Below are positions 31,601 to 39,964 of a stretch of 64,000 nt of DNA, piece after piece. Under the pieces are notes generated by a model. It was given only the letters and a program-made list of their open reading frames with translations, searched no databases and was not told the DNA's origin. Each line of letters begins with the position of its first letter. Position 1 is the stretch's first letter. Source of the stretch: Lysobacteraceae bacterium (GTDB lineage Bacteria; Pseudomonadota; Gammaproteobacteria; Nitrococcales; AK92); contig JAAYIK010000012.1 in the NCBI GenBank assembly GCA_012523465.1, positions 41,806 to 105,805 on the forward strand. Reading direction: 5' to 3'. A program made the translations under genes and the position numbers.

Positions 31601-34420
31601 ATGCCTCAGCAAGAGATCATCGCGATACTGCTGAGCGAGCTGGAGGAGGCGGCCGCCCCGCTGGCCGCCGCCTTCTCCGGCATCGCCGCCGCAGCCGACG
31701 GCAGCCAGGCGTTGCGCGACGCGATCGCTGCCGCCAGCGCGCAAGTCGATTGCATCCGCGCCGCTGCCGAAGCCGGTGGACTGCTGGGGCTGGAAGTCAT
31801 CGGCGATCGCCTGCGGGACAACCTTCAGCTGCTGACCGACACCGGCCAGGAGCAGCGCGCCGCCAGCGAGGAGCTGCTGTTGGCCTGGCCCGAGCGTGTC
31901 ATGGCGTACCTGCTGCAACCCGATTCCGCCAGCGCCTGTCGGGAGCTGGCGCAGCTGCTGTGCGAGCCGGCCTGGCCGCTGCCATTCAGCGACCACGAAG
32001 CGGGCCTCGTGCTGGAACTGCTGACGGCGGCGGCCGCCGCAGGCGGTCAGCAGAGCGAACGCAGCCGGGAGATCGGCCCGGACGACGTCAGCCTGACGCC
32101 AAGCGGCGAGGTCCATCCCGAGGTTCTGGCGGCATTCCTCGATGACGCGCCGCGCCAGGCCGCCGAACTGGCGCGCTGCATACACGGCCTGGAGCGCGCC
32201 GCCGACCTTGCCGCCACCTTGAACCAGGCGCGCCGCATCGCCCACACACTGAAAGGAGCCGCTGCCGTCGCCGGCGTGGCCGGCGTGACCAACCTGACCC
32301 ACCACCTGGAGGATTTGTTCGAGTACCTCGCCGCCAGCGGCCGCCGCCCGGGACGGCTGCTGATGGACAGCCTATGCGAGGCCGCCGACTGCCTGGAAGC
32401 GATGATCGATGCCCTGACCGGCCTCGGCGCGCCCCCGGCCAATGCCCTGGCGGTGCTGGACTCGGTGCTGCAATGGGCGCAACGCATGGACCGGGGCGAG
32501 CTGGAGCGTTACGACGCCGAGCCAGCGACCGCCCCGCCGGCATACTCGGCCCCGCCCGAGCTCGCCGAGCAGCCGGCCGGCGAAGACCTGGCCCCAGCTG
32601 CCGGCATCCAGTCCTTGCGAGTCCCGGTCGCGACCATCGACGCCCTCTACCGCTACACAGGCGAGCTGTCGATCAGCGGCGCCCAGCTGGCCGAAGGCCT
32701 AGCCCGCCTGGAGCGGTTGCAACGGGCCCTGGCGGAACAGGATCAGGTGGTGCAGCAGAGGCTGTTTGAGCTGGAGGACCTGATCGACATCCAGGACGTC
32801 GCTTCGGCCGGCTACCGGCTCGGTCCGGGCCAAAGCGGCGACGACGCGTTCGACCCCTTGGAGCTGGATCAGTACAACCAGCTGCACGGCTGCAGCCGCG
32901 CACTCACCGAAGCCGTGGCCGACTGGCGCGAGCTGAGCATGGGCCTGCATGACGAGCTCGCCCGGCTGCGCAACCTGCTCAACCAGCAGGACCGCCTGCA
33001 TCGGGCTCTGGAAGGCACCGTCCTCGCTGCCCGGCTGGTGTCGGTGCGCGCCATTGAGGCGCGGCTGCAGCGCTTCGTCCGCCAGGCCTGCCGCGCCACC
33101 GGCAAGCAAGCCGAGCTGGAAATCGCGGGCGTGGAGCTGCCCCTCGACAGCGAGCTGCTGCAAGCGCTGGTCGATCCGCTGGGCCATCTGCTGCGCAATG
33201 CCGTCGACCACGGCATCGAGGCGCCGCAAGAGCGGCTGGCAGCCGGCAAGCCGGAAACTGGGCGGATCAGCCTCAGCTTCACGCGCGACGGCAATCACGT
33301 GCAGATCGTCTGCAGCGACGACGGCCGCGGCTTCGACCTGGACGCCATCAGGCAGCGCGCCGCTGAGCGCGGCCTGCTGGCAGCGGCTGACGGCGCCGAT
33401 GCCGAAGCCTTGCAGCGCTTGCTGCTGCTGCCCGGCTTTTCCACCCGCCAGCAGGTCACCCACACCTCCGGCCGCGGCATCGGCCTGGATGCAGTCCATG
33501 CGGCCGTACGGGCGCTGAACGGCACCCTGTCCTTGCACGCCGTGGCCGGCCAAGGCGCCCGCTTCACCCTGCGCCTGCCCACCGCGCTGGTCACGGTGCA
33601 TGCGCTTCTGGTCGAGGCTGGCGGTCAGGTGGTCGCCATTCCCAGCGGCGATCTAGCGCACATCCCGGCACCCGGCTCATGGCAGCGCATCGAAAGCCCC
33701 GCCGGGCTTCGCTTCCAGAGTCCGGACCTCGCTTGCCCCCTGCGCCCCCTGGCCGCCGCCATGGGCCGCGCCACGCCACCGGCACCGGACGGCAGCGTGC
33801 CGCCAGTGCTGCTGGCGCACATCGGCGACGCCATCGAGGCACTGGAAGTGGAACGGTTGATCGGCAGCACCCATGTCGTGATCAAGCATTTCGGCGCCAT
33901 GCTGCCGCGGGTGCGGGGCGTGCTCGGCGCGGCCATCCTCGGCGATGGCACGGTCGCGCCCGTGCTCGACCTGACCGGCCTGCTGCAGGGGCCGCCGATC
34001 GCCGTGCAACCGGCCGAGATCCTGCAGCCACCGTCGGAGACCCTGCCGGAGATTCTGGTGGTCGACGACTCGCTCAGCATGCGCCGGGCCCTCGGCCAGT
34101 TCCTACAGGACGCCGGATTCCGGGTGCGCTTCGCCCGCGACGGCATGGAGGCGATCCAGGCCGTGGAACGGCAGCAGCCGGATCTGCTCATCGTCGACCT
34201 GGAGATGCCGCGCTTGAACGGCCTGGAGCTGACCGCCCACCTGCGCGGCCGCGCCGCGACCGCCGCGCTGCCGGTGATCATGCTCACCTCCCGCAGTATG
34301 CAGAAGCACCGCAGGCAGGCGGAGCTTGCCGGCGTCGACGCCTATCTGACCAAGCCGTTCCAGGAATTGGAGCTGCTGGCAACGGTGGAGCGCCTGCTGC
34401 CCGCCTCCCAGCCGGCCTAG
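31601..34420 (+). CDS. Hybrid chemotaxis histidine kinase CheA with C-terminal receiver (ChpA/PilL-like)
   Basis: A 939-residue kinase. The first 110 residues look like an HPt fold without the histidine. A genuine HPt follows, with His in RRIAHTLKGAAAV near residue 215. The kinase core has HLLRNAVDHGIEAPQERLAAGK (N box), DDGRGFDLDAI, and GRGIGLDAV. A CheW-like domain spans about residues 660-800. A receiver ends the protein, with VVDDSLSMRRALGQFL, the Asp in LLIVDLEMPRLNGLE and Lys in YLTKPFQELE. Domain order matches ChpA/PilL proteins, but with only one functional HPt visible. It is the last gene of the operon. Confidence 0.93.
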   Translation: MPQQEIIAILLSELEEAAAPLAAAFSGIAAAADGSQALRDAIAAASAQVDCIRAAAEAGGLLGLEVIGDRLRDNLQLLTDTGQEQRAASEELLLAWPERVMAYLLQPDSASACRELAQLLCEPAWPLPFSDHEAGLVLELLTAAAAAGGQQSERSREIGPDDVSLTPSGEVHPEVLAAFLDDAPRQAAELARCIHGLERAADLAATLNQARRIAHTLKGAAAVAGVAGVTNLTHHLEDLFEYLAASGRRPGRLLMDSLCEAADCLEAMIDALTGLGAPPANALAVLDSVLQWAQRMDRGELERYDAEPATAPPAYSAPPELAEQPAGEDLAPAAGIQSLRVPVATIDALYRYTGELSISGAQLAEGLARLERLQRALAEQDQVVQQRLFELEDLIDIQDVASAGYRLGPGQSGDDAFDPLELDQYNQLHGCSRALTEAVADWRELSMGLHDELARLRNLLNQQDRLHRALEGTVLAARLVSVRAIEARLQRFVRQACRATGKQAELEIAGVELPLDSELLQALVDPLGHLLRNAVDHGIEAPQERLAAGKPETGRISLSFTRDGNHVQIVCSDDGRGFDLDAIRQRAAERGLLAAADGADAEALQRLLLLPGFSTRQQVTHTSGRGIGLDAVHAAVRALNGTLSLHAVAGQGARFTLRLPTALVTVHALLVEAGGQVVAIPSGDLAHIPAPGSWQRIESPAGLRFQSPDLACPLRPLAAAMGRATPPAPDGSVPPVLLAHIGDAIEALEVERLIGSTHVVIKHFGAMLPRVRGVLGAAILGDGTVAPVLDLTGLLQGPPIAVQPAEILQPPSETLPEILVVDDSLSMRRALGQFLQDAGFRVRFARDGMEAIQAVERQQPDLLIVDLEMPRLNGLELTAHLRGRAATAALPVIMLTSRSMQKHRRQAELAGVDAYLTKPFQELELLATVERLLPASQPA

Positions 34421-34743
34421 GCGCCCCCACCCGCGCCAGGCCCGCGGCAGCGGGCGTTGCGTATGGCGACGGTCAGCTCGTGCTTGCTCATCCGGCTGCG
34501 GCCGACGATGCCAAGCTCACGCGCGCGGTTGTACAGCTCCTGCCTGGAGCGCTGCTCCAGCCGCAGCCGCGGGTTGCCGGTGCCCTGGGTGCGGGCGCTC
34601 GGAGTGCGCCCTTCCTGCCGCCGCTGCTTGTTGACCGTCCGGCCCGCCATTTCCTTGGCGCGCTTCTCGCTCACTCCGCGCTCTGCCGCGCTCTCCTTGA
34701 CGTGCTCGTACTGCCGCCTGTCCTTGTCGCTCCAGGATGGCAT
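34417..34743 (-). CDS. Small basic protein, plasmid-stabilisation/Rho-N-terminal-like
   Basis: A 108-residue, highly charged protein. The N-terminal part (YEHVKESAAERGVSEKRAKEMAGRTVNKQRR) resembles the short proteins annotated as plasmid stabilisation proteins. The C-terminal part (RSRQELYNRARELGIVGRSRMSKHELTVAIR) is a SAP/Rho-N-like helix-extended-helix that may bind nucleic acid. The start MPSWSDKD follows a GAGGAGGC-type site; an upstream extension is not supported. Convergent with the CheA gene (4-base overlap). Confidence 0.72.
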   Translation of the reverse strand: MPSWSDKDRRQYEHVKESAAERGVSEKRAKEMAGRTVNKQRRQEGRTPSARTQGTGNPRLRLEQRSRQELYNRARELGIVGRSRMSKHELTVAIRNARCRGPGAGGGA

Positions 34744-34941
34744 AGCGGCCTCCTCGTGAGTTGAATCAGCAATCGCTGATGTGCAGATATCGACCCGCCG
34801 CCAGGAATGCAAGGCCGCCTTTCGGAGCCTCCCGCGCCTGTGCACAAACTGCCAAGCAATTCCGCTTTCTCCTTGATCCCCGGGAAAGCGGCCGCCATAG
34901 TGCATGCCGCATCACATTGACATCGCCATGGAGGGCACGTG

Positions 34942-35535
34942 ATGACGTTACGCAGATATGGAATCCCCGGCGCCCTGGCCGCGCTGCTGGTGACCGCCGG
35001 CACGGCCAGCGCCCAGTTCCACCCTATCGAACCCTACGTCGGCTTTGGCGCCGGCCAGTCGCGCTTCGATACCGACGGCGGCACCTTCGGTCCGCTTGCC
35101 AGAACCGACGACGACAAGGACTTCGCCTGGCGGCTGTTCACCGGCACCCGGATGTGGAGCTTCGTCGGCATCGAGCTGGGCTACATCGACTTCGGCGAGA
35201 TCACCGCCAATCCGACCGGCAAGGCCGACGCCAAGGGCATCGATCTGGTCGCGGTCGGCTTCCTGCCACTATTCGCCCAGGGCATCCATGGCTTCGACGT
35301 TTTCGTCAAGGCCGGCGCCTATTGGTGGGACGGCAGCGCCAGGAACCTTCTCCCCGGCGCTGACCTCGACGACGACGATGGCTTCGACTGGACTGCCGGC
35401 CTCGGCCTGCAATACACCTTCGGCGGCATCGGCGCCGGGCGACTCGGCGTGCGGGCCGAATGGCAGCGCTATAACGACATCTTCGACAGCGTCGACAACG
35501 ACGTCTGGATGGGCAGCGTCGTCTGGCAGTTCTGA
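34942..35535 (+). CDS. Outer-membrane beta-barrel protein (OmpA-like/porin-family 8-strand type)
   Basis: A 197-residue exported protein. The signal peptide is GALAALLVTAGTASAQ. The mature part has alternating amphipathic strands (IEPYVGFGAGQSRF, AWRLFTGTRMWSFVGIELGYIDFGE, FDVFVKAGAYWW, LGLQYTF, GVRAEW) and ends in the classic outer-membrane C-terminal aromatic (SVVWQF). The ATG at 34942 follows GAGGG; an in-frame GTG lies 3 bases upstream. Function is structural or sensory and unknown. Confidence 0.82.
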   Translation: MTLRRYGIPGALAALLVTAGTASAQFHPIEPYVGFGAGQSRFDTDGGTFGPLARTDDDKDFAWRLFTGTRMWSFVGIELGYIDFGEITANPTGKADAKGIDLVAVGFLPLFAQGIHGFDVFVKAGAYWWDGSARNLLPGADLDDDDGFDWTAGLGLQYTFGGIGAGRLGVRAEWQRYNDIFDSVDNDVWMGSVVWQF

Positions 35536-35656
35536 GCCTGCCTGGACGCACGACCCGTCCACCGAACGGCTGCCGTCAGCTCGGACGCGCACCAGCGCCT
35601 GCTGACGGCAGCATCGCGTCCAAGTCAAGCCCCCGTCTCCGCCATCCTCCCGAAAC

Positions 35657-35670
35657 TTGATCCAGATCAA
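35657..35670 (+). promoter_or_regulatory. Perfect FNR/ANR/DNR box upstream of tsdBA
   Basis: TTGATCCAGATCAA matches TTGAT-N4-ATCAA exactly, and the palindrome extends outward (AAAC ... GTTT). It lies 138 bases upstream of the first cytochrome gene. It implies activation under oxygen limitation or by nitric oxide. Confidence 0.82.
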
Positions 35671-35808
35671 GTTTTTCGCCGTTTTGTGGTTTTCCACAAT
35701 AGACCCCGCCGCCACCCCGGAGAACCCTTACGGCTGCGGCACTCCCGCCGCGGCTTGCGTTTCGTAACGAGGTTTGCTTCTCAAGAATTGGGGGGGAGCA
35801 AGGCTGTG

Positions 35809-36441
35809 ATGCCTAAATTCAAACTCGTCATACAGACCCTCGCTGCGCTCAGCCTCGGCGCCCATGCGGCGACCCTGCCGGCAGCCGGCGACCCCGAGCG
35901 CGGCAAGCAGACGGCCCAGGTCTGCCTCGCCTGCCACGGACCCGACGGCGCCGGCATGAGCGCGGCCAACTATCCACGGCTGGACATTCTCGACGCCGGC
36001 TACATGGCCAAACAGCTACGCGACATCAAGGCCGGTACCCGCCAGACGCCGATCATGCAGCCGTTCGCGGCCACTCTGACGGACCAACAAATCGAGGACG
36101 TTTCCGCCTACTACGCCAGCCAGTCGGCGACCGTGCCGCAGCCGCCCGAGGCCGACCCCGAGCTCATGGCGCTGGGCAGAAAGCTCGTCTACCGCGGCGA
36201 CTGGGATCGCTACATCCCTTCCTGCAACTCCTGCCACGGTCCCGAGAGCCGGGGCGTCGGCTCGGAGTTCCCGGCACTGGCAGGCCAGCACGCCAGCTAC
36301 ATCGAAAGCCAGCTGCGGGCCTGGAAGGACGGCACCCGCCACAACGACCCGTTGGATTTGATGCTGGCTATCGCCGAGCGCATGACCGACGAAGACATCA
36401 AAGCGGCCGCGGCCTTTCTTGCTGCGCAACCGGCAGAGTGA
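35809..36441 (+). CDS. tsdB: Diheme cytochrome c4-type, TsdB-like electron partner
   Basis: A 210-residue periplasmic protein with a signal peptide (LVIQTLAALSLGAHAATLPAAG). Two cytochrome c domains carry CLACH near residue 44 and CNSCH near residue 138. The methionine ligands are likely in QTPIMQPF and the DLMLAIAERM region. The tandem arrangement is that of cytochrome c4. Directly upstream of a TsdA-like gene this matches the tsdBA arrangement, where TsdB accepts electrons from TsdA. The ATG follows a Gly-rich G-tract region with GGGGGGAGCAAGG. Confidence 0.82.
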   Translation: MPKFKLVIQTLAALSLGAHAATLPAAGDPERGKQTAQVCLACHGPDGAGMSAANYPRLDILDAGYMAKQLRDIKAGTRQTPIMQPFAATLTDQQIEDVSAYYASQSATVPQPPEADPELMALGRKLVYRGDWDRYIPSCNSCHGPESRGVGSEFPALAGQHASYIESQLRAWKDGTRHNDPLDLMLAIAERMTDEDIKAAAAFLAAQPAE

Positions 36442-36450
36442 GACCCGACC

Positions 36451-37449
36451 ATGAGCAAGACGTTTTTCATCCACGCAACCGTTGCGCTTTCCATTCTGGC
36501 GGGCGGAACGGCGCTGGCCGAACCCAAGGTGCCGGTTCGCCTGCCTGACTTCAAACTGGGCCAGTACGTACACAAGGCGCCCACTCTGGAGGAGCTGGAA
36601 GCGGACGAGAGCATCCATCCGGAGCTGCGCAAGGTCATCCTGTACGGCTACGACCTGTTCATGAACACCCAGCAGCTGCGCGGCAAGTACGTCTTCAACG
36701 AGATGAACTGCCGCAACTGCCACCTGGGCGAGGGGCGCATGCCCTGGTCGGCGCCGATCTGGCCCGCAGTGACCACCCTGCCCAACTACCGCGGCAAGAA
36801 CTGGCAGGTCAACTCGCTGGAGGAGCGCATCGCTGGCTGCTTCTCCTATTCCATGAACGGCAAGCCGCCTCCCTACGGCAGCGACACCATGCTGGCCCTG
36901 GTGGCCTATCACCAGTGGCTCGCCCGCAGCGCGCCGATCTACGAGAGCAACATCGCCGGCCGCGGCTTCGGCAGCGTGCCCAAGCCCGCACAGGAGCCCG
37001 ACTACAAGCGCGGCGAGCAGGTGTTCATGGCCAACTGCGCCATCTGCCACGGCGCCGACGGCCAAGGTCGGCGCGTCAACGGCGTGGTCCAGTTCCCGCC
37101 GCTGTGGGGCGACGGCGCCTACAACTGGGGCGCCGGCATGTCGCGAGTGGACACTGCCGCCGCCTTCATCAAGCACAACATGCCCCTGGGCCAGCCGGGC
37201 CGCCTCAGCGACCAGGAGGCCTGGGACGTCGCCTACTTCATCAGCGCCCAGGAACGGCCGCAGGACCCGCGCTACGAGCAAAACGCCGAGTTCACCCGTG
37301 AGAAGTACAAGAACTTCCACGGTCGCACGCTCTACGGCACCGAGGTCAACGGCCGCGTGCTCGGCGAGCACGCCAACACCGGCGAGAAGCCGTTCCTCAA
37401 GCCGGACGTGCTGCGCGCCCGGACCTTCAACCTGGACGACGAATCCTGA
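36451..37449 (+). CDS. tsdA: Diheme cytochrome c, thiosulfate dehydrogenase/tetrathionate reductase TsdA-like
   Basis: A 332-residue periplasmic protein with a signal peptide (VALSILAGGTALAE). Two heme motifs are present: CRNCH (in MNCRNCHLGEGR) near residue 90 and CAICH near residue 197. The segment GKNWQVNSLEERIAGCFSYSMNGKPPP, with its conserved Cys, is characteristic of TsdA, in which a cysteine ligates the active-site heme. TsdA joins two thiosulfates to tetrathionate, or in some organisms runs in reverse. It begins 9 bases after tsdB. The direction in this organism is not known from sequence; a neighbouring tetrathionate-type sensor suggests tetrathionate is relevant. Confidence 0.83.
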   Translation: MSKTFFIHATVALSILAGGTALAEPKVPVRLPDFKLGQYVHKAPTLEELEADESIHPELRKVILYGYDLFMNTQQLRGKYVFNEMNCRNCHLGEGRMPWSAPIWPAVTTLPNYRGKNWQVNSLEERIAGCFSYSMNGKPPPYGSDTMLALVAYHQWLARSAPIYESNIAGRGFGSVPKPAQEPDYKRGEQVFMANCAICHGADGQGRRVNGVVQFPPLWGDGAYNWGAGMSRVDTAAAFIKHNMPLGQPGRLSDQEAWDVAYFISAQERPQDPRYEQNAEFTREKYKNFHGRTLYGTEVNGRVLGEHANTGEKPFLKPDVLRARTFNLDDES

Positions 37450-37473
37450 TCGCCTGTCACTCCTGGCTAGTGT

Positions 37474-37500
37474 GCGGCTCCCGCAGGAGCCGCTTTTTTT
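37474..37500 (+). terminator. Rho-independent terminator after tsdBA
   Basis: GCGGCTCC / GGAGCCGC stem, 4-base loop (CGCA), seven Ts. It sits between the convergent tsdA and response-regulator genes. Confidence 0.92.
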
Positions 37501-37502
37501 GC

Positions 37503-38108
37503 TCAGGCTTCCGCCTGCCCCTGCTGCCAGATCCGGATCAGCTCGGCCAGGCTGTCCGCGCCCAGCTTGCGCATCAGATTGGCGCGGTGCACCTCCACGG
37601 TACGCACCGACACATGGAGCTGCTCGGCAATCTCGCGGTTGGTCGCGCCCAGGGCGACGCGCTCGGCGATCTCCCGCTCCCGCTGAGTGAGCCGCGCCAG
37701 CCGCCGCTGCAGTCGGTGCTGCGCCAGCCGCTTGCGAGAGCGTTCCAGGGCAGCGTCGATGGCCACCACCAGCTCCCGGCCGCTAATCGGCTTCTGCAGA
37801 AAATCCACCGCGCCCTGCTTCATGGCAGTCACCGCGCTATCCACGTCGCCATGCGCGGTCAGCATGATGACTCCCAGCGTGCTGCCCAGCTCTTCCAGCC
37901 GCGCCTGGACCGCGTCGCCATAGAGGCCGGGCATGCGCAAGTCGAGGATGACCACGCCCAGCGTGTGGGGATCGACCCCAGCCAGGAACTGCGCGCCGTC
38001 GGGCCAGCAGCGCACGGCATAGCCATAGTCCTCGAGCACGAAACGACAGGCCTCGCGCACGGAGGCGTCGTCATCAACCAGATGAACGGTGACGGATTCC
38101 TTGCTCAC
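37503..38108 (-). CDS. ttrR: FixJ/TtrR-type response regulator (receiver plus LuxR HTH)
   Basis: A 201-residue regulator. The receiver has HLVDDDASVREACRF, the phospho-Asp in VVILDLRMPG, the Thr in MLTAHGDVDSAV and the Lys in FLQKPISGRELV. The LuxR-type HTH follows: LTQREREIAERVALGATNREIAEQLHVSVRTVEVHRANLMRKL in pieces. It overlaps the sensor gene by 35 bases. Similar regulators control tetrathionate respiration (TtrR); here the likely target is tsdBA, which is convergent and adjacent. Confidence 0.82.
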   Translation of the reverse strand: MSKESVTVHLVDDDASVREACRFVLEDYGYAVRCWPDGAQFLAGVDPHTLGVVILDLRMPGLYGDAVQARLEELGSTLGVIMLTAHGDVDSAVTAMKQGAVDFLQKPISGRELVVAIDAALERSRKRLAQHRLQRRLARLTQREREIAERVALGATNREIAEQLHVSVRTVEVHRANLMRKLGADSLAELIRIWQQGQAEA

Positions 38109-39873
38109 GATGCTCTCCGGTCGGCAGGCTCAGGCTCACTTCGGCCCCGCCGTCGGCGTTGGCCAGTTCGAGCCGCCCGCCCTGCGCCTGCATCAGGCGC
38201 TGACAAATCAACAACCCCATTCCCAGCCCCCCGGCACGGGTGCTGCGGAAAGGCGCGAAAGGCTCACGCAGCCGCTCGGGGCTAAACCCGCCCGCCGCAT
38301 CCCGCACCCGGATCACGATGGCACCGCCTCTCGCCTCGGCGCTGACGACGATGCGGCCGGTCTTGCCGCGGGCCTGGTAGGCCTGGGCGCTGTTGTGGAT
38401 CAGGTTGACCAGGACCTGCTCCAGCCCCAGCCGGTAGCCGCGGCCCGGCAGCGGCGTAGCGGGCAGCTCCAGCCGCAGCTCGATGCCCTGCCTGGCCAGC
38501 TGCGGCCGCTGCATCTCGGTCAGGTCCCGCAGCAACGCAGCGATGTCCAGCGTCTCCAGCCGCGGCGGCTGCGCTTGCAGCCATTGCCGGGTCTTCTGGA
38601 TAACGGCGGCGCCGCGGGCGGCTTCCTGATCAATCCGCTGCAGGATGGGCAGCAGGGCGTGCGCCGGGTCCTGCTGCTGCAAGCGCAGCGCGCAGCCTTC
38701 AGCGTAGTGGCGGATGGCGGCAAGCGGCTGGTTGCGCTCGTGGGCCAGCCCAGCGGCCAGCTCGCCCAGCAGGCTCCAGCGCTGCGCTTCCGCCAGCTCC
38801 TGCTCCCGCTCCCGCAGCCGCAGCTGGGCAGCCGCCAGCTGGCGGCTGCGCCGCAGCGCCAGGCGCTGCAGCCACAGATAATGCAGCAGGCCGATCACCG
38901 CCAGCAGCAGCGCCAGCATGACGTAGGGCCAGTAGCGCTGCAGCGCCTGCCCAATCTGCGCGCGCAGCGAGGGCTGCAACGGATGCAGGCGCAAGTCGTG
39001 GTAGAGCATGTCGATCTGGGCCGGCGAGATCGCCGCCCCCCACACGCTGCGCCCGCCCTCGGTCTGCGCCAGCAGCGCCAGCGTGACTTGCCGCGTTAGC
39101 TGCTCCGGCACGTGCGGCAGGGCCGCAAACGACCAGTTCGGATAGGCCGGGGTGTTACTCAGGCAGCCATCGAGCGCAATGTCCGGCAGCAGGCTGCGAA
39201 AACGCTCCCTGACCACCAGCCCCTCGGCGCTCATCTGCTCCAGCAGACAGGCCGGCGCGATCACCGCATCCACCGCCCCCTCCTGCAGCCGGTACAGCAG
39301 CCGGTCGATGGGATAGCCGAGGAAACGCAACCGATAAGCTGCCTCCGGCTCGATGCCCAGCTCGCGCAACTTCGGCACCAGCAGCAGATAGCCACCGAAA
39401 CCGCGGGGATGCACCGCCCCGACCGGCCGCCCGCGCAAATCGGCAGGATGCAGGAACGGGCTGTCCGCCCGCACCAGCAGCACCGAGCCGCGCGCCTCGC
39501 GGCTGGAGCCGGTCAGCGGCGAGCGCAAGGTGGCCAGCCAGCTCAGCTCATGCGGCGCGCCGAGCAGCACATACTGTCCTGGACTGGTGATGACGAAGTC
39601 CACCTGGGCGTCGGCAACCGCCGCCTCCAGCTCCTCCAGCGCCAGCGGCCGCAACTCGAAGTGATGATCGGGCAAGCTGCGCCGCAGATGGGCCATGGTG
39701 GGTCCCCATTCGGCGAGCGCCTGCTCCTGGCCGCGGGGTGCGAGCACGCCCACGGTGACCGGATCAGCCGCCCCGGCGCTCAGCGGCGCGATCAGCAGCA
39801 ACAGCAAGACAACAAAGCGACGCAAGGCCAGATTTTCTTTCTCCGTGAATGAATGCCGCTGCGCCGCCGCCAA
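38074..39873 (-). CDS. ttrS: Sensor histidine kinase with PhnD-like periplasmic binding domain (TtrS-like)
   Basis: A 599-residue kinase. A signal/transmembrane segment (VVLLLLLIAPLSAGAAD) leads into a periplasmic phosphonate-binding-like sensor domain, with ITSPGQYVLL, LRGRPVGAVHPRGFGGYLLL and a transmembrane helix near residues 312-330. The cytoplasmic part has an H box AHERNQPLAAI (usually HELNQPL), an N box VLVNLIHNSAQAY, VRDAAGGF, and GGLGMGLLICQRLM. This architecture is that of TtrS, the tetrathionate sensor. The Arg within the H box is unusual but leaves the His in place. The start is taken at the first ATG; a later one is possible. Confidence 0.8.
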   Translation of the reverse strand: MAAAQRHSFTEKENLALRRFVVLLLLLIAPLSAGAADPVTVGVLAPRGQEQALAEWGPTMAHLRRSLPDHHFELRPLALEELEAAVADAQVDFVITSPGQYVLLGAPHELSWLATLRSPLTGSSREARGSVLLVRADSPFLHPADLRGRPVGAVHPRGFGGYLLLVPKLRELGIEPEAAYRLRFLGYPIDRLLYRLQEGAVDAVIAPACLLEQMSAEGLVVRERFRSLLPDIALDGCLSNTPAYPNWSFAALPHVPEQLTRQVTLALLAQTEGGRSVWGAAISPAQIDMLYHDLRLHPLQPSLRAQIGQALQRYWPYVMLALLLAVIGLLHYLWLQRLALRRSRQLAAAQLRLREREQELAEAQRWSLLGELAAGLAHERNQPLAAIRHYAEGCALRLQQQDPAHALLPILQRIDQEAARGAAVIQKTRQWLQAQPPRLETLDIAALLRDLTEMQRPQLARQGIELRLELPATPLPGRGYRLGLEQVLVNLIHNSAQAYQARGKTGRIVVSAEARGGAIVIRVRDAAGGFSPERLREPFAPFRSTRAGGLGMGLLICQRLMQAQGGRLELANADGGAEVSLSLPTGEHREQGIRHRSSG

Positions 39874-39964
39874 TGGCTGGTATGATGTCGCCCCGGCCCG
39901 AACGGCACAGCGAGAACAAGGCTATCATGGGCAGCCGGCGCTGCCGGCCAGAAGAACGCATCGT

